From assembly GCA_025024175.1 (NCBI GenBank), contig QCXZ01000045.1:3288649-3352648 (forward strand): a DNA stretch of 64,000 bases, given 5' to 3'. Origin of the DNA: Rhyzopertha dominica (Eukaryota > Arthropoda > Insecta > Coleoptera > Bostrichidae). Below are positions 23,326 through 34,012 of this stretch, in pieces. Within the stretch, counting starts at the first letter, position 1; each line of letters opens with the position of its first letter. The position numbers and the translations under genes are program-made. Under the pieces are notes generated by a model. That model was given only the letters and a program-made list of their open reading frames with translations. It was not told the DNA's origin and did not search any database.

Positions 23326-23595
23326 ACCTATAAAATGATATTTACCATCCAGGAATGTNCGGAAGCTGCGAGTTTATTTTGTAAGAATAACGTCTGTGCT
23401 AGAGCGACTTCTCGCAGCTTCAGTGGATTGCATTCGGATAAACCTGTCCATCGCAAATACATATTGGCACTTATGGAAAAATTTAAGAAGACTGGCTCGG
23501 TCAGAATCGGAAATATAAATCTGTCCGAGTTGTGGTTGATGAAGCTACCTCTGTATTCAAAATTATTCCTTCAGAGCTGTTATAGCGTGGTATAG
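23326..23595 (+). pseudogene. DDE transposase remnant (N-terminal helix-turn-helix), mariner/Tc1-like
   Basis: The frame reads MIFTIQEC, CKNNVCARATSRSFS, SDKPVHRKYILALMEKF and KKTGSVR, the DNA-binding start of a mariner/Tc1-like transposase family common in insects. After GSVR the next block (VRVVVDEA) needs a frame change. One N interrupts it at 23359. The later catalytic part of what looks like the same family is found as a separate fragment at 44440-44760. Dead. Confidence 0.65.
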
Positions 23596-23619
23596 TGTTT
23601 CTCCTTTCTTCTTACTTTT

Positions 23620-24470
23620 CATTGCTCCTCGCTGGCAGCATTTTCGATCTGAACTAAGCACCTCTCCTTGATGTTGTCTGTCGTTTGCGGCTACTATTGT
23701 ATTATATCTAGTTGGTGTGGACGGTCAATGTTGTGATGGAATTGTTAGTGGCCGCCTTACCGGGCATTGTCCCTGTTTGATATTTGTTTATTAACAGTGT
23801 TTTCAATACCTTGTTGGCCTTCATGCCATCATCCCTATTTATATTTTGCGTGTGTTTTTCTTTCAGCTTAGGTTTATTAGCCAAATGCTCTAAATAATAC
23901 CTTCGTATCCCCGAAATGGATTTTATGGCCCTGCTCCCCTCTATGGTGTTACAGATGATTTTAGGAGTTGGCATAAACTTTTGGTGTTCCTTGATCTTTG
24001 ATTTACCGAACGTGATCCCATCTCGGTGTAGTCTTTACAGCATTGTCAGTAGACATAAAGATTGTTTTAATGCTTTTACGCTTTAGTAGTCGGGATATTT
24101 TATCGGTGACATTGTGTAGATAATATGGCAAGCATATTGTGGGAACCGTATTATCTTTAGTTAACGTGAATATGACGTCGAATGTTGGGATTGATAGACC
24201 TATAGATATCACACGTTGGGTAACCATTCGCTGCCTGGATCCAAAATTTTTCTGTGCAGGATGGGATCGAACTTGGCATGATAGTATCTGTCAGTATGGG
24301 TTGGTTTTCTATATACCGTTTGATATTCTGGTGACTAACAGGTCCAGGAATGTTATGGAATTTCTTTCTTCCACTTCACACCAAAAATGCTTCATTAATT
24401 CAAACTGAACAACAGCTGAACACACCATTGAAGATACTGAAGCGAGGAGCAGTGAAACGTATCTAAAAAA
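23620..24470 (-). pseudogene. PLE C-terminal remnant with flanking tail motifs
   Basis: On the - strand, 24227-24003 encodes YYLHNVTDKISRLLKRKSIKTIF, and 23974-23708 encodes REYYLE-like and NINRDDGMKANKVLKTLL, matching the linker and the end of a Penelope GIY-YIG region. The nuclease centre is missing. AGCGAGGAGCA followed by GAAA occurs on the + strand near 24441-24458 and, altered, on the - strand near 23620-23640. The two copies flank the remnant in inverted orientation and recall PLE hammerhead tails. Sequence composition and protein differ from the PLE fragments at 986 and 35270, so this is another family. Confidence 0.6.
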
Positions 24471-24473
24471 TAT

Positions 24474-24780
24474 TTACACTCGACCACGGGATAACAGCCT
24501 AAAAGGAGAAAATTTGATTACATCTAACGCTGGCCTACCTTCGTTTAATGTCTTCATTTCTGATCTTATCTTTCCGTGAAATTCTGATTGCCCTTCTAAT
24601 CGCATCAATTTCCTTTTGCTTCTTTCAGTGAGTCGCCATGTTTTATATTCATACAGTAGTGTGTTTTTCACTAATGCCACGTGTATTTTATATTTTGTTT
24701 TCTGCTATTTCAGTGCTCTGTAGAATATCATTTATGCATCTGATAACAAGTTAGAAGTGTGAGCAATTTAAATCCAAAAT
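24474..24780 (-). pseudogene. LINE reverse-transcriptase C-terminal fragment
   Basis: The - strand encodes DILQSTEIAENK, LVKNTLLYEYKTWRLTERSKRKL and a helical tail, the conserved region after the reverse transcriptase in a common insect LINE type (LLYG.E.W motif). Its upstream reverse-transcriptase core is at 26432-27420 in the same orientation, and the two are separated by repeat A, which itself contains a retrozyme. I infer one LINE split by later insertions. Confidence 0.65.
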
Positions 24781-25364
24781 TATATGTACTTGTGCCCCCA
24801 ATAAGGGGGTGAATCATCTAGCGGGTGCTAGTAGACTAACCTCCTAATGGTGCAATTTGTCTGCAATTTGGCCGCTGGACCTCTTTGAGGATATCCCAGC
24901 AAAACAAAATTTGAGCAAAAACAAATTTCTTGTCTGTGTCTGTGGTTTTGTTTGTGGACACGATAACTTTCGAAAGACTTAATATATAAAGTTGAAATTT
25001 GGCAAACGTATAAATCTCAACTACCCAAAGCGACCTATTGTTTGTGGGGTATGTAGGGTATAAAGAAGGGCGCGAAATTAGGAGGTAACTACCCTTTTTG
25101 CAAATTTTTTTTTCCGTTTTAGTATGTGATTAGTAGTATAACTGCGAGTATTATTCGTTCTTATAAATTTTCGGTGTAGCAAACTGTTTAGAAGATATTA
25201 GCAAAAAAGCGTCACTTAAAGAAAACGGTTTTTCCCAAATATCTCCGAATATATTTAATATATTCAAAAAATGAAAATACCATCAGGTAGGAAATAAAAT
25301 TTCTCACAAAAAGTGTCTTGGAAAATTTATCCAAAATTTTGACATTTTCGAAATAAAATGCATG

Positions 25365-25448
25365 TCTATGCTGTGCTGCCTGCACCTCAACCAACTGCAA
25401 ATAAATCTATTTCGCTGTCATTACAGCTCGTCGGTACAGTTTAGGTCT
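25365..25448 (-). ncRNA. Hammerhead ribozyme, degenerate
   Basis: In the inverted 5' part of copy 3. The core reads CCGACGA instead of CTGATGA, the base expected to be the cleavage-site C is T, and the outer stem I strand is lost at the inversion junction. Stem II (GCTGT-AATG-ACAGC) and GAAA survive. Predicted inactive. Confidence 0.8.
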
Positions 25449-25471
25449 AGTGGTATATAGGCAAAACCGGT

Positions 25472-25577
25472 TCTATGCCGTGCTGTCTGCACTAGACCTA
25501 AACTGCACTGATAAGCTGTAATGAATGCGAAATAGACCTATCTGCAGTTGGTTGAAATGCAGACAGCACAGCATAGA
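25472..25577 (+). ncRNA. Hammerhead ribozyme, mutated
   Basis: Lower stem I AACTGCA/TGCAGTT and stem III ATAG-AC-CTAT are intact. The core reads CTGATAA (the catalytic G replaced by A), and the stem II 3' strand is AATGC instead of ACAGC. Loss of this G is expected to abolish cleavage. Confidence 0.85.
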
Positions 25578-25822
25578 AATGCATTTTAATGTATGTCGGT
25601 TCTTGCCCGCTAGCAAAAAGTACTGTGGGGGCCTGGTGTCAAATTGAAATATGCAGTTGCATACCAATTTGTCAGGTTACAGGTCACTTCCTTTAGGAAG
25701 TAGTAACCGTTAAGGCAGCTAGGTGGCTTTGTCATCATGTCAGTGTAATGCTGACAGATGGCATTGCCGTCTAAATTCTTACTTACATCATACCACTGCT
25801 TTGATATATAGGCAAAACCAGT

Positions 25823-25928
25823 TCTATGCCGTGCTGTCTGCACTAGACCTAAACTGCACTGATGAGCTGTAATGACAGTGAAATAGATCTATCTGCAGTT
25901 GGTTGAGGTGCAGACAGCACAGCACAGA
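25823..25928 (+). ncRNA. Type I hammerhead ribozyme, complete
   Basis: CTGATGA (25859-25865), stem II GCTGT-AATG-ACAGT closed by a G-U pair, GAAA, stem III ATAG-AT-CTAT, cleavage-site C at 25893, and TGCAGTT pairing with AACTGCA. The outer helix is TGTCTGCAC/GTGCAGACA, against TGTCTACAC/GTGTAGACA in the 57196 copy: an A-U pair replaced by G-C. This compensatory change supports the structure. Confidence 0.9.
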
Positions 25929-26431
25929 CATGCATTTTAAAATTTTAATGTATGTCGGTTCTTGCCCGCTAGCAAAAAGTACCGTGGGGGCCTGGTGTCA
26001 AATTGAAATATGCAGTTGCATGCCAATTTGTCAGGCTACAGGTCACTTCCTTTAGGAAGTAGTACCAGTTAAGGCAGCTACGTGGCTTTGCATCATGTCA
26101 GTATAATGCTGACAAATGGCATTGCCATCTAAATTCTTATTTTCGAAATATTTCCAAAAAACCTATTTTGGACCCTGCTCGTACGATTTTTAAAAAAATT
26201 TGGGTATTATATAAAAATTAAATTTCTGATCAGAAAGCATTCTTGTTTTTTTAAGTTAATAATTTTTGAGTTATTTGGAAGTATTTTGTTAATATCACGA
26301 GGACTGTCTTAGAAAAAATGTTTAGAGAGAAAAATGCTCAAAACCTGATTACTAATCGTATAGTATATAAGAAATAAAAACGTAAATGTCATTTTGACAA
26401 TTGGATGTATTGATTCAATTTGCAGAGGTTT

Positions 26432-27420
26432 TTATTTTATTGTTGCCCAACCTAAGGTATTTGCTCCAATTGGAAGGTATTTAGTTTTTTCTGTATTTAC
26501 TGTGATATCCCATTTAGCATATTCCTCAGTTATTTTTCGCATCATGTCATCTTTGTTATTTACAATTATGGTCTGATCATGGGCAAACTCTAGGGGTCTA
26601 AGTTGTATAAACATGTGTCACTTAGTTCCCATTCAGTGTCATTTTCGTTTCCAAAGATGTAAGGCTTGAGCTAGATAAATTTTTAATAGCGTTCGAGAGA
26701 TACAACATTCTATGTCCTTTAGTGAGACACCGTTGATGGCTTTTATATGTGATTTTGCTTCGTTGTTAAGATTCTGTACAGCTTTTGTCGGCTCTAAGTT
26801 AATTCTGGATTCGTGCAAAACTTCCCATAACTTTAACATAAGATCGATTAATGGTATATAAAAACTTTCTAGTTCATTGTCGATTTCGTCCCAATAATCT
26901 GTTTTAATGAAAATACATTATCTAATGTCCATAATCTTCCGCCTCTGAAACCATTCTGTGTATCTTCTTTGTAACTGGTGTATTACTCTTCAATTAGGTT
27001 TCTTAAATATACTTCAATACATTCTACTCATAAAGCTGGTGACAGAAATTCCCCGGGTTATTGAGCTCCCAATTTGTGGAAGAGATATACGCCTGCTTCC
27101 ATTGTTCAGGCACCTTTGTTATCATTCTGAACAGTTTTTCGCTTCCAGATTAAATGAGTTCCGCACATATTTCTTCTGGACCACATGCTCTTCTATTCTG
27201 TAAATAAATTATAGCGGTTTTAATTTTACTCGTGTCAACGTAAATTTCCTCTCCTTCAATATTTATCTCGGTCTGTAGGCGTTCTGATGGGTATACTGCT
27301 GTCTATCTTTTGACAGTAAGTTGGAATAGTGTTTCACCCATCTTTTGTGAGTTAATTACACATTGTGAAATAATTTTAACATCATTGATCGTACGTGCTT
27401 TCTTGTTTTAGTGTGGCATA
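26432..27420 (-). pseudogene. LINE reverse-transcriptase core, decayed
   Basis: Reading leftwards on the - strand, the sequence gives QNGFRGGR, TLDNVFSLKQII (about 26990-26900), then after degraded sequence FAHDQTIIV (catalytic FADD changed to FAHD) and ITEEYAKWDITVNTEKTKYLPIG (26590-26450). These are palm motifs of a non-LTR reverse transcriptase, with many stops and a mutated active site. Its C-terminal continuation is at 24780-24474. Confidence 0.65.
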
Positions 27421-28111
27421 TTAGCATTGCATTTAGAAATTTGCATACATGTATATTATGTATGTACTGATGATGATAAGATAAGTTCTGCACTGAAATT
27501 CAGACAACCATCATCCCTTGATACCGGCTTTTTGCTTACCACCAATCGATACTGAAAGAAGAATGGACGATCGCCACAAGCAGTAGTCGTGTAGAAAAAT
27601 TTTGTTTAATCGCTAAACGAATACCTACTGATTATTATTAAATTGTATAAAGCTTGCAAAACCTATACAATGACCTTGCGCGTGCTACGCTTCTTCGGAT
27701 GACCCAAAACTGCTTATTGAAAACTCAATAGTACACAATTCCCTACAATCCAAGGTCTCCAGATCTTACGTCAAAGAATTGTATTTGAGTGCGAGTCGTT
27801 CAATTCCACAGATCCTCAGAAATATAAGGAAAGCATTTGGGTCGTGACTCAACGTTTGTGTGGAAGGTGATGGGAACCATATTGAAAACTTAATGAATTG
27901 AAATTTGATATAATAATTCAAACAGCTTTTGACAAAAACACTTTTTCTAAAAATTATTTATCGTTTTTTATAAATAAGATTATTACTTAAACCATCTTTC
28001 CTATTCTAAAATTAAGGGTGGAAGATAGAAGGTTGTTCTGAGAACTTCGAGTGTTACGTCAAAACACTCTGTATAATTGGTTAAGTGGTACTGAAAGGTT
28101 GAATACTTATA
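27421..28111. other. Unassigned DNA
   Basis: No coding or repeat structure recognised. Confidence 0.35.
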
Positions 28112-28786
28112 TACAGGATTTCTATAAATGATTCGTGCATGGGGGGCGCTTATTGAAATTATCGATTAAATCAATTTGCCGCCTCACAGGAAAGTGAACA
28201 CAACTATTGCTTTGACGTATACTTGTCATCTGTCGATTTTTTTATTGTTTTATAAATTATAATGTGAGAAAATGCGTGGGAGTGTCTTTTTGAACATATT
28301 CAGTTAATAATCAACTTTAATGTTTCAGAAAGCTCACATATTGGAGCTGTGGGGTGACACGGTTTCGTTTAACTTTTAGGTTATGTTTCGTATTTGTGAG
28401 GTTATAGCTACAGTAAGCCTGTTAAATAATTGTACTATGATGGACTGAAAAATATTTTTAGCCTTCCACAATGGTAAAATTCACAAACTGATAACGTTAG
28501 CTGCACTCACAAAGCTTCCACAATGCAAGGGTGTAGACTGTAAAGGTTACTACAAGCCTGCTATACCAATAATTATTGTATTTTTTTGCATTTTACAGAA
28601 AAATATAACCGTAAGTTGTCGGAAAATCTTTATACAGCCATCAATTACGTGACTCTAACTTGATCTGCAACCTTCAGTACTATCGTCGTTTCGCCCTACT
28701 TATTGTAACAGTTACAAAAAGGCGGTACAAAGAGTTCCAAAATTAGCGTCGCCCGCTTTGCATAAATTATTTATAGAAACCCTGTA
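28112..28786. mobile_element. MITE-like element, about 675 bp, with TACAGG termini
   Basis: The left end TACAGGATTTCTATAAATG and the right end ATTTATAGAAACCCTGTA are inverted repeats of about 25 bp. A second block (GGGGGGCGC...GCCGCC) also recurs inverted further in. The TA at each end fits the TA target of Tc1/mariner-type elements, as does the TACAGG start. No transposase is present inside. Confidence 0.6.
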
Positions 28787-29428
28787 CATCAATATACAAA
28801 AAACCCTTATGTGTATCTGTATCAAAAACCTGTTTACTGCCCTAAGGAAGTCATTCTGTAAATTGGCAACAAGTAAAGGACCTCGTCAATTTACGCTTAA
28901 GAATCCGCCAGTTCTTTAAAGAAATAATGCATCTCCTGGAAATGATTACGTCGCATGTACATTTTTCCTACGCGTCCACTTTGTAGACCATTTCCGCAAA
29001 CCGACCTGCTATTACATTTCAAAATAGAAGTTACATCAACTCGCGTTTAGCTTCCGGCTACAGTGAAACGGCGACCGTGCAGAAAAACACACGGATTCAT
29101 CGATATTCTGACAAACCTTAATTGCTATTATCAACATGGATGAGTCACGTCACTTCACGGAGATTTTAACGAGTGTGAGAGCCAAATGAAGTCAATGACA
29201 AATACAGATGCACTTATAAATAACGTGATACTCACTGCCGTAAAAGAACTAATGTTTACATTGCGGATTGTATGGATGTGACGCGAACGTGAGGTGTCAT
29301 TGATGTCGTAATAATGTGTGACTTAGTGACTGGGATTTGCCTTCGGTCATCAGTTATTGTAAAAACAACCTGGGTATTCCTCGGTCAATTTTACGATTGG
29401 TTGTCTCGTAAAAAGTTTCATTTTGTTC

Positions 29429-29704
29429 TTAAAATAGTTCAATTAAACACTGATACGCATGATGTAATCTAGTATTGTTGGTAATTTCACTCATACTCAG
29501 GTTTACAGATAACGATTTCAGTTTCCACATCAAAAGAAGAGTAAAAAAATAATCAAAAAAAGGATGGTTCTTTGTAAATCTCGGTGACTTAACCCGGACT
29601 TCCCTCCTTCCCTCGGCCATAAACATGACCCTGTCCATCATATCCTTAATCCAAATATCACAATGCCATCCATATTTTGCATCAAAAATAAATTTCAAAG
29701 ACAC
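29429..29704 (-). pseudogene. Possible piggyBac-like transposase fragment
   Basis: The 91-residue frame contains LKFIFDAKYGWHCDIWI and HPFFDYFFTLLLMWKLKSL, which resemble the K-(x)-GY..D.Y and FDNFFTS..L...L blocks of piggyBac-family transposases. A TGT.R-like segment (EITNNTRL) follows at the expected place. The match is short, with no inverted termini found nearby, so it is tentative. Confidence 0.4.
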
Positions 29705-31089
29705 CAGTGAAGCAATACATGAAATTTTGTACGAAAAATTCGCATTTTTACCCCAAGGGCAATTACCCTAGCGATCCTAGCTAAAAAAGTTTTTTATACG
29801 TCTGCAGACCATAAGTTTACGTTGTAGTGTATGGCTCCTCTATGTGTTAATTATTATTTGTATTGCTTGGTTTAGTACGCGGTACGCGCATATCTGGCAT
29901 TCAGATAACCTAAAATCTAAAATATTGACGCGCATGACGGGAAATACATAACCTAGAAATTTGACGTTCCGTAATGTAGTAATCTTTAAGTGTGATGTGT
30001 GCATGTGTGTGATGATCGCGATCCGCGAAACGGCGAACAAAAGGTAGGAAGGAGATGATTTTCGAATGTTTAGAAAAATAAATAACGACGAAAAGTGAAT
30101 GATATGTTGCGAAAACGATCCGGACTTTTATAAGGTCAGATGAAAGCAATTTAGATTTTGTTAACTTTGATTTCATTAGCTTAGATCTTTGGGGGGTTTA
30201 TAGATTAGATTTGTACTGGTCAGGTTTTACTAGTTAGAATGTAAGGATTTTTGTTCTTGATTTTGTATTTATGTTTGTATGTTTTTATTTCCTTTAGATT
30301 TTTGCATTTGCATTCAACCTTTGGCTTTGCTGAATTCTTCTCTCGTATTTAACAGTTCATTTTATTTTTGTCTGTCCAATTGCTTGTTTATAATTTAATT
30401 ATTCATTTTGGTACTCAAAAGTATTATCTTCACTGCTTCGTTTAGATTTATTACATTTACCAACATGAGCCCGCTATGTCATATATGTATTTGATTTGAT
30501 GTTTTGAATGTTGTATGTGTTGTTATCTGTTTTAAATGTGTTTCTGTTATATAACATGTCTTTCTTGTCATGGTATATATATTTTGAATGTTTACATGAT
30601 CTTGATATTTGCTTTTTATCATTGTATTTTATGTGTCTCGTCTTTATTGTAATTATATGTATTTTTGCCATGTCCATGTTTTGATATTTAATTTTTATTA
30701 TTGTTGATTATGCCATGCTATTTGTGTGCCTGTGAATGTCGAGCTTTTCATATGGATTGCACTGATGCTACCCACCATATGGAGTACAGGTGTGAAGCGT
30801 TTTGTATAAGTGTATTCTTTTGAGATTGCCAAGTGCTATTCTCGATTATTAACTAAAGATGGGTGAGAGACGTCTTGGTTATTTATAGCGAAACGGTACG
30901 ACATTTTTACTGTGTGCTAGGTACGGGTATGACGATGCTTCCCTGCATCACGTATGCATGGATAGCGGGTTCATGGTTGAGCTAGTTGGGACGGAGGTTT
31001 TCTCTGCCGTGGCTCTTTTCCCTCCTATGGTCCCAGGTGAGTCACGGCACTCTATCAAGCTATGTAGGAGATTAAATCAATAAAGAACC
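29705..31089. other. Unassigned AT-rich DNA
   Basis: Nothing recognised. 30200-30700 is T-rich on the + strand, which produces accidental open frames. Confidence 0.35.
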
Positions 31090-32832
31090 CATAGATAAAG
31101 ACAAGACAAATAGATGGGAATCTCTCGGTGGTGGGGGGTGACCATACGGATTAGTTTAGCCTAGTGACACGGCAAATTTTTGGCGCTAGCATCTGCTTGC
31201 AGTACAGTGACTTTATAAAGTCACTGTGCTTACAGTTGGCGGCAGGTTGGCGGTTTAGTTATTTATTTGACAGTTGCGTCGGGACCAGTTTGTCAAGAAC
31301 GTATATCAGCACGTAAATAATTCAAATTTAAACTGTAATTTGTTAATAACAATAATGTTTAGCTTGCATAAAATATTCTTGAACTGCTGAATGTGCGAAC
31401 AGTTAGTAATTACAAGTAATTTCAACTACAAAGCGAGTTCTGACAGTTGCGGACGAGGAGGTGAGTTGTACTAGTTTTTGTAAAAATATATCTCAATAAC
31501 CGCATGGAAGTTACTATACATAGACTTGTTTTTCGATAAAGTAGTTCACACATAAAATGATGTAGGTACACTTGATGCTACAAAAGCTTATTATGAATTC
31601 TTAACATGTTTAAATGTTCTGCTTCTTCTCAAGAGTTAAAAATTGTTAAAAGTTAAATAAGTGAGTCGATTTGCACTTATATGGATGAGAAGCAATTTTA
31701 TTATATTATATTTGTGTACTTGGGCATTGCAAATCCGCTATCACAGTCATTTACAGCTTTAAGCTATGTAATTTTATCCATCCAAATGTAAATTGGTTCA
31801 CTTAAATATTTGTAAGGGTAGTACAGTTCTAGTAAATAGTAGCGTCCTGATGATAAATATTGCTGCGGCCGTAAAGTAATTTATTATATCTGAGTAAGTG
31901 ATACCTTTAATCGACATTCATTATACTATCACAACAGCAGCACTGATGTGAATATGTTTAATGGGTTGTTTTACTTCTAGATAGCGGACGAGGACGTACA
32001 CAATCTCAAAAAAATATCCCATAGCAAATTCAACATTAACTTGACAACAATTCAACATACTTTAACTTTTATCGAATGATACATCGTACAGTATACCAGC
32101 AATTTTTATTAATAACAAAACTTAAGACATGCTCTTGGCGTTTCTTGAAATGTAGTGTATGTACCTACCAAACTGGTCCCTTTGGGAAATCTTGCGTGGA
32201 TACCACCCCTTATTTATCACATACTCTTATATAATATTATAATAAAGACCCTTAGGAAATATTTTTATTTACAATGAAGGTCTGTTTAAAAAATGCATAC
32301 TTGTTTCAGATGTACCAAATATGACTGAAACGCTTTAAAAAAGATAGCTTATTTACGCTATCTGGTTTGTTACAAGCATTTCGGCGAGTTGTTTCGACTC
32401 CCTGGAGAAAAAACTTAAACGAAGACGTCTACCATACTTCTGTTTTATTGAAATATTTATAAATTGTACATTTATGATCATTATAACTATTTTGTGAATA
32501 CCAAACGGCTTTTGTTTTGTTTATCATCATTTAATTGCAAATTATTCTTAAGTAATCTCTTATTTAATTTGCAAGTAGTTTATTCCCGCGCCATTTGAAG
32601 TTATGTGACAAGTAACTTCGAAGAGGTAGTAATGGAACAAACTAGGTGCAAAGAAATTAAAAGAAATAAAAAATCTGACTTCCATGTTGTTGCTGCACCA
32701 TTTAAAGCAGTTTCCTATGTTATCGACTTGGCATATTCGTGTGTAGTTTAGCCTAGTGACACTGCAGGCGCTTTATATGAACCTACCCCCATCCTTAGAG
32801 TTTCCCATCTATTTATCTTGCCCTTGTCTATG
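31090..32832. mobile_element. Candidate inverted-repeat element, about 1.7 kb
   Basis: About 50 bp at 31090-31140 (CATAGATAAAGACAAGA, AAATAGATGGGAA) recurs as an imperfect reverse complement at about 32781-32832. The phrase TAGTTTAGCCTAGTGACAC also occurs directly, near 31152 and near 32746, just inside the inverted ends. The interior has a perfect 24-bp palindrome but no recognisable transposase. Likely non-autonomous. Confidence 0.5.
31204..31227. repeat. Perfect 24-bp palindrome
   Basis: ACAGTGACTTTA followed by its exact reverse complement TAAAGTCACTGT, with a TATA centre. It lies about 65 bp inside the left inverted repeat of the 31090-32832 candidate element. It could be a transposase or dimeric-factor site, or a by-product of hairpin repair. 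Confidence 0.9.
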
Positions 32833-34012
32833 AAAGAACCTTTGTGTTCATTTTTAGGGTTGCGGTAATCTTGTGTTTCATTGTCTCAACTTTCCCATTT
32901 CAGCTTTCCCAACAATGCATTCCAAATACAAGGTAGGTAAGTTTGACACAACATAGACCTGGGTAAAATTAACTAGACGATCATGCCAAATCACGCCAAA
33001 TTCATGTTAAATTGAAATATATTAAATTTTGATAGATATCAAAATTGACAACTATTGTCATTATAGTTTAATTTAGGTTACTGTTATTTGAGTTTGAAGT
33101 ATATCAAAACTGGGTATTGGGTATTGGGTAGAACCTTGGGGATATTACAACGTCCTATCAAAAATTTATAGCATGTTTAAACAATAAGACCAAATAATAA
33201 TAGCCTGTTTTTCCCTTAATAATAATAATCGTTTTATGCAATTCCCATATTAAAAGCAAGATTCAAATTTGGTATACAGGATTATTCACGACTAATGGTG
33301 TGCTAGATGTATTCAGAAGGATCTAATGCAGCCACATTCGTCAACTTTTAGATATAAACTTAATCGAGTTTTCGAAAATACCGTCTAGCTAAGAGAAGCA
33401 GCTTCTGAAAAATATTCAGTGACCAACGTTACGGCAGCCTTAAGTATGTTCGAGTAAACTTGCGAAACAAAATTTTCTTCGTACAGTTTGTAACAAATCC
33501 GATAAATCCAAGTCTGAATCGGCATTTGAAATGGACGCACTTGGGTGAACTATAAAATATGTAAAAACCAATGTTTGATTGTCTCTACTATACGTTACAC
33601 GATGAGTTATTACTCTTTTGAGCTTTGTAGAAACTAAAGAAAATTAGCTTCCATCAGGCTGGACTTCATAGTCATTATTGCTGGTAGATCAAGAACAGAT
33701 CATTAAAGCGTCTACACAACAACCGTTGCGTTGTATCAAGATATCGATGCTGTCTATACGTTTAAAGTTAGCTGTCAAAGATTTCACTGTAACAAATGCA
33801 CTAATATTGCTCCTGTTGCATTTAGATAAAATAACACCCCTGTACCTATTTAATACTCTCAAAAGTTTCACATTTGATTCTTTCTGGACGCAAGTATCAA
33901 ACTCGAATAAAATCGCTTAAAAAGGGAAACTATAAAAATACCAATAGTTTTAATCAAATAAATGGTCTTAATTTTACAATGGATAAACACCTCAACTTGA
34001 TATCCTACACTA
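32833..34012. other. Unassigned DNA
   Basis: No gene or repeat recognised. A GGGTATT unit is repeated about three times near 33110-33130. Confidence 0.35.

Larger units (their letters stand above)
25356..26138 (+). mobile_element. Hammerhead retrozyme insertion, copy 3 (two direct ribozymes plus inverted 5' part)
   Basis: A 783-bp insert flanked by ATTTTCGAAATA (25344-25355 and 26139-26150). It starts AAATGCATGTCTATG in inverted orientation, switches near TCTAGTG/GTATATAGG, and then has two direct monomers. Their cleavage sites at 25542 and 25893 are 351 bp apart, the same spacing as in the distant copy at 57196. It ends CATCTAAATTCTT. The copies differ at many sites, so the insertion is older than the one at 57196. 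Confidence 0.92.
24895..26425 (+). repeat. Interspersed repeat A, copy split by a retrozyme
   Basis: 24895-25355 and 26139-26425 together match the 2451-3360 copy in order and orientation. The left terminal hairpin is missing and the right end lost GGAAGT. The break is exactly at the retrozyme target duplication ATTTTCGAAATA, which reads through when the insert is removed. Confidence 0.85.

Noticed and set aside
27470..27490. ACTGATGATGATAAG as a hammerhead core
   Set aside because: No GAAA box or pairing stems follow; it is a simple GAT repeat.
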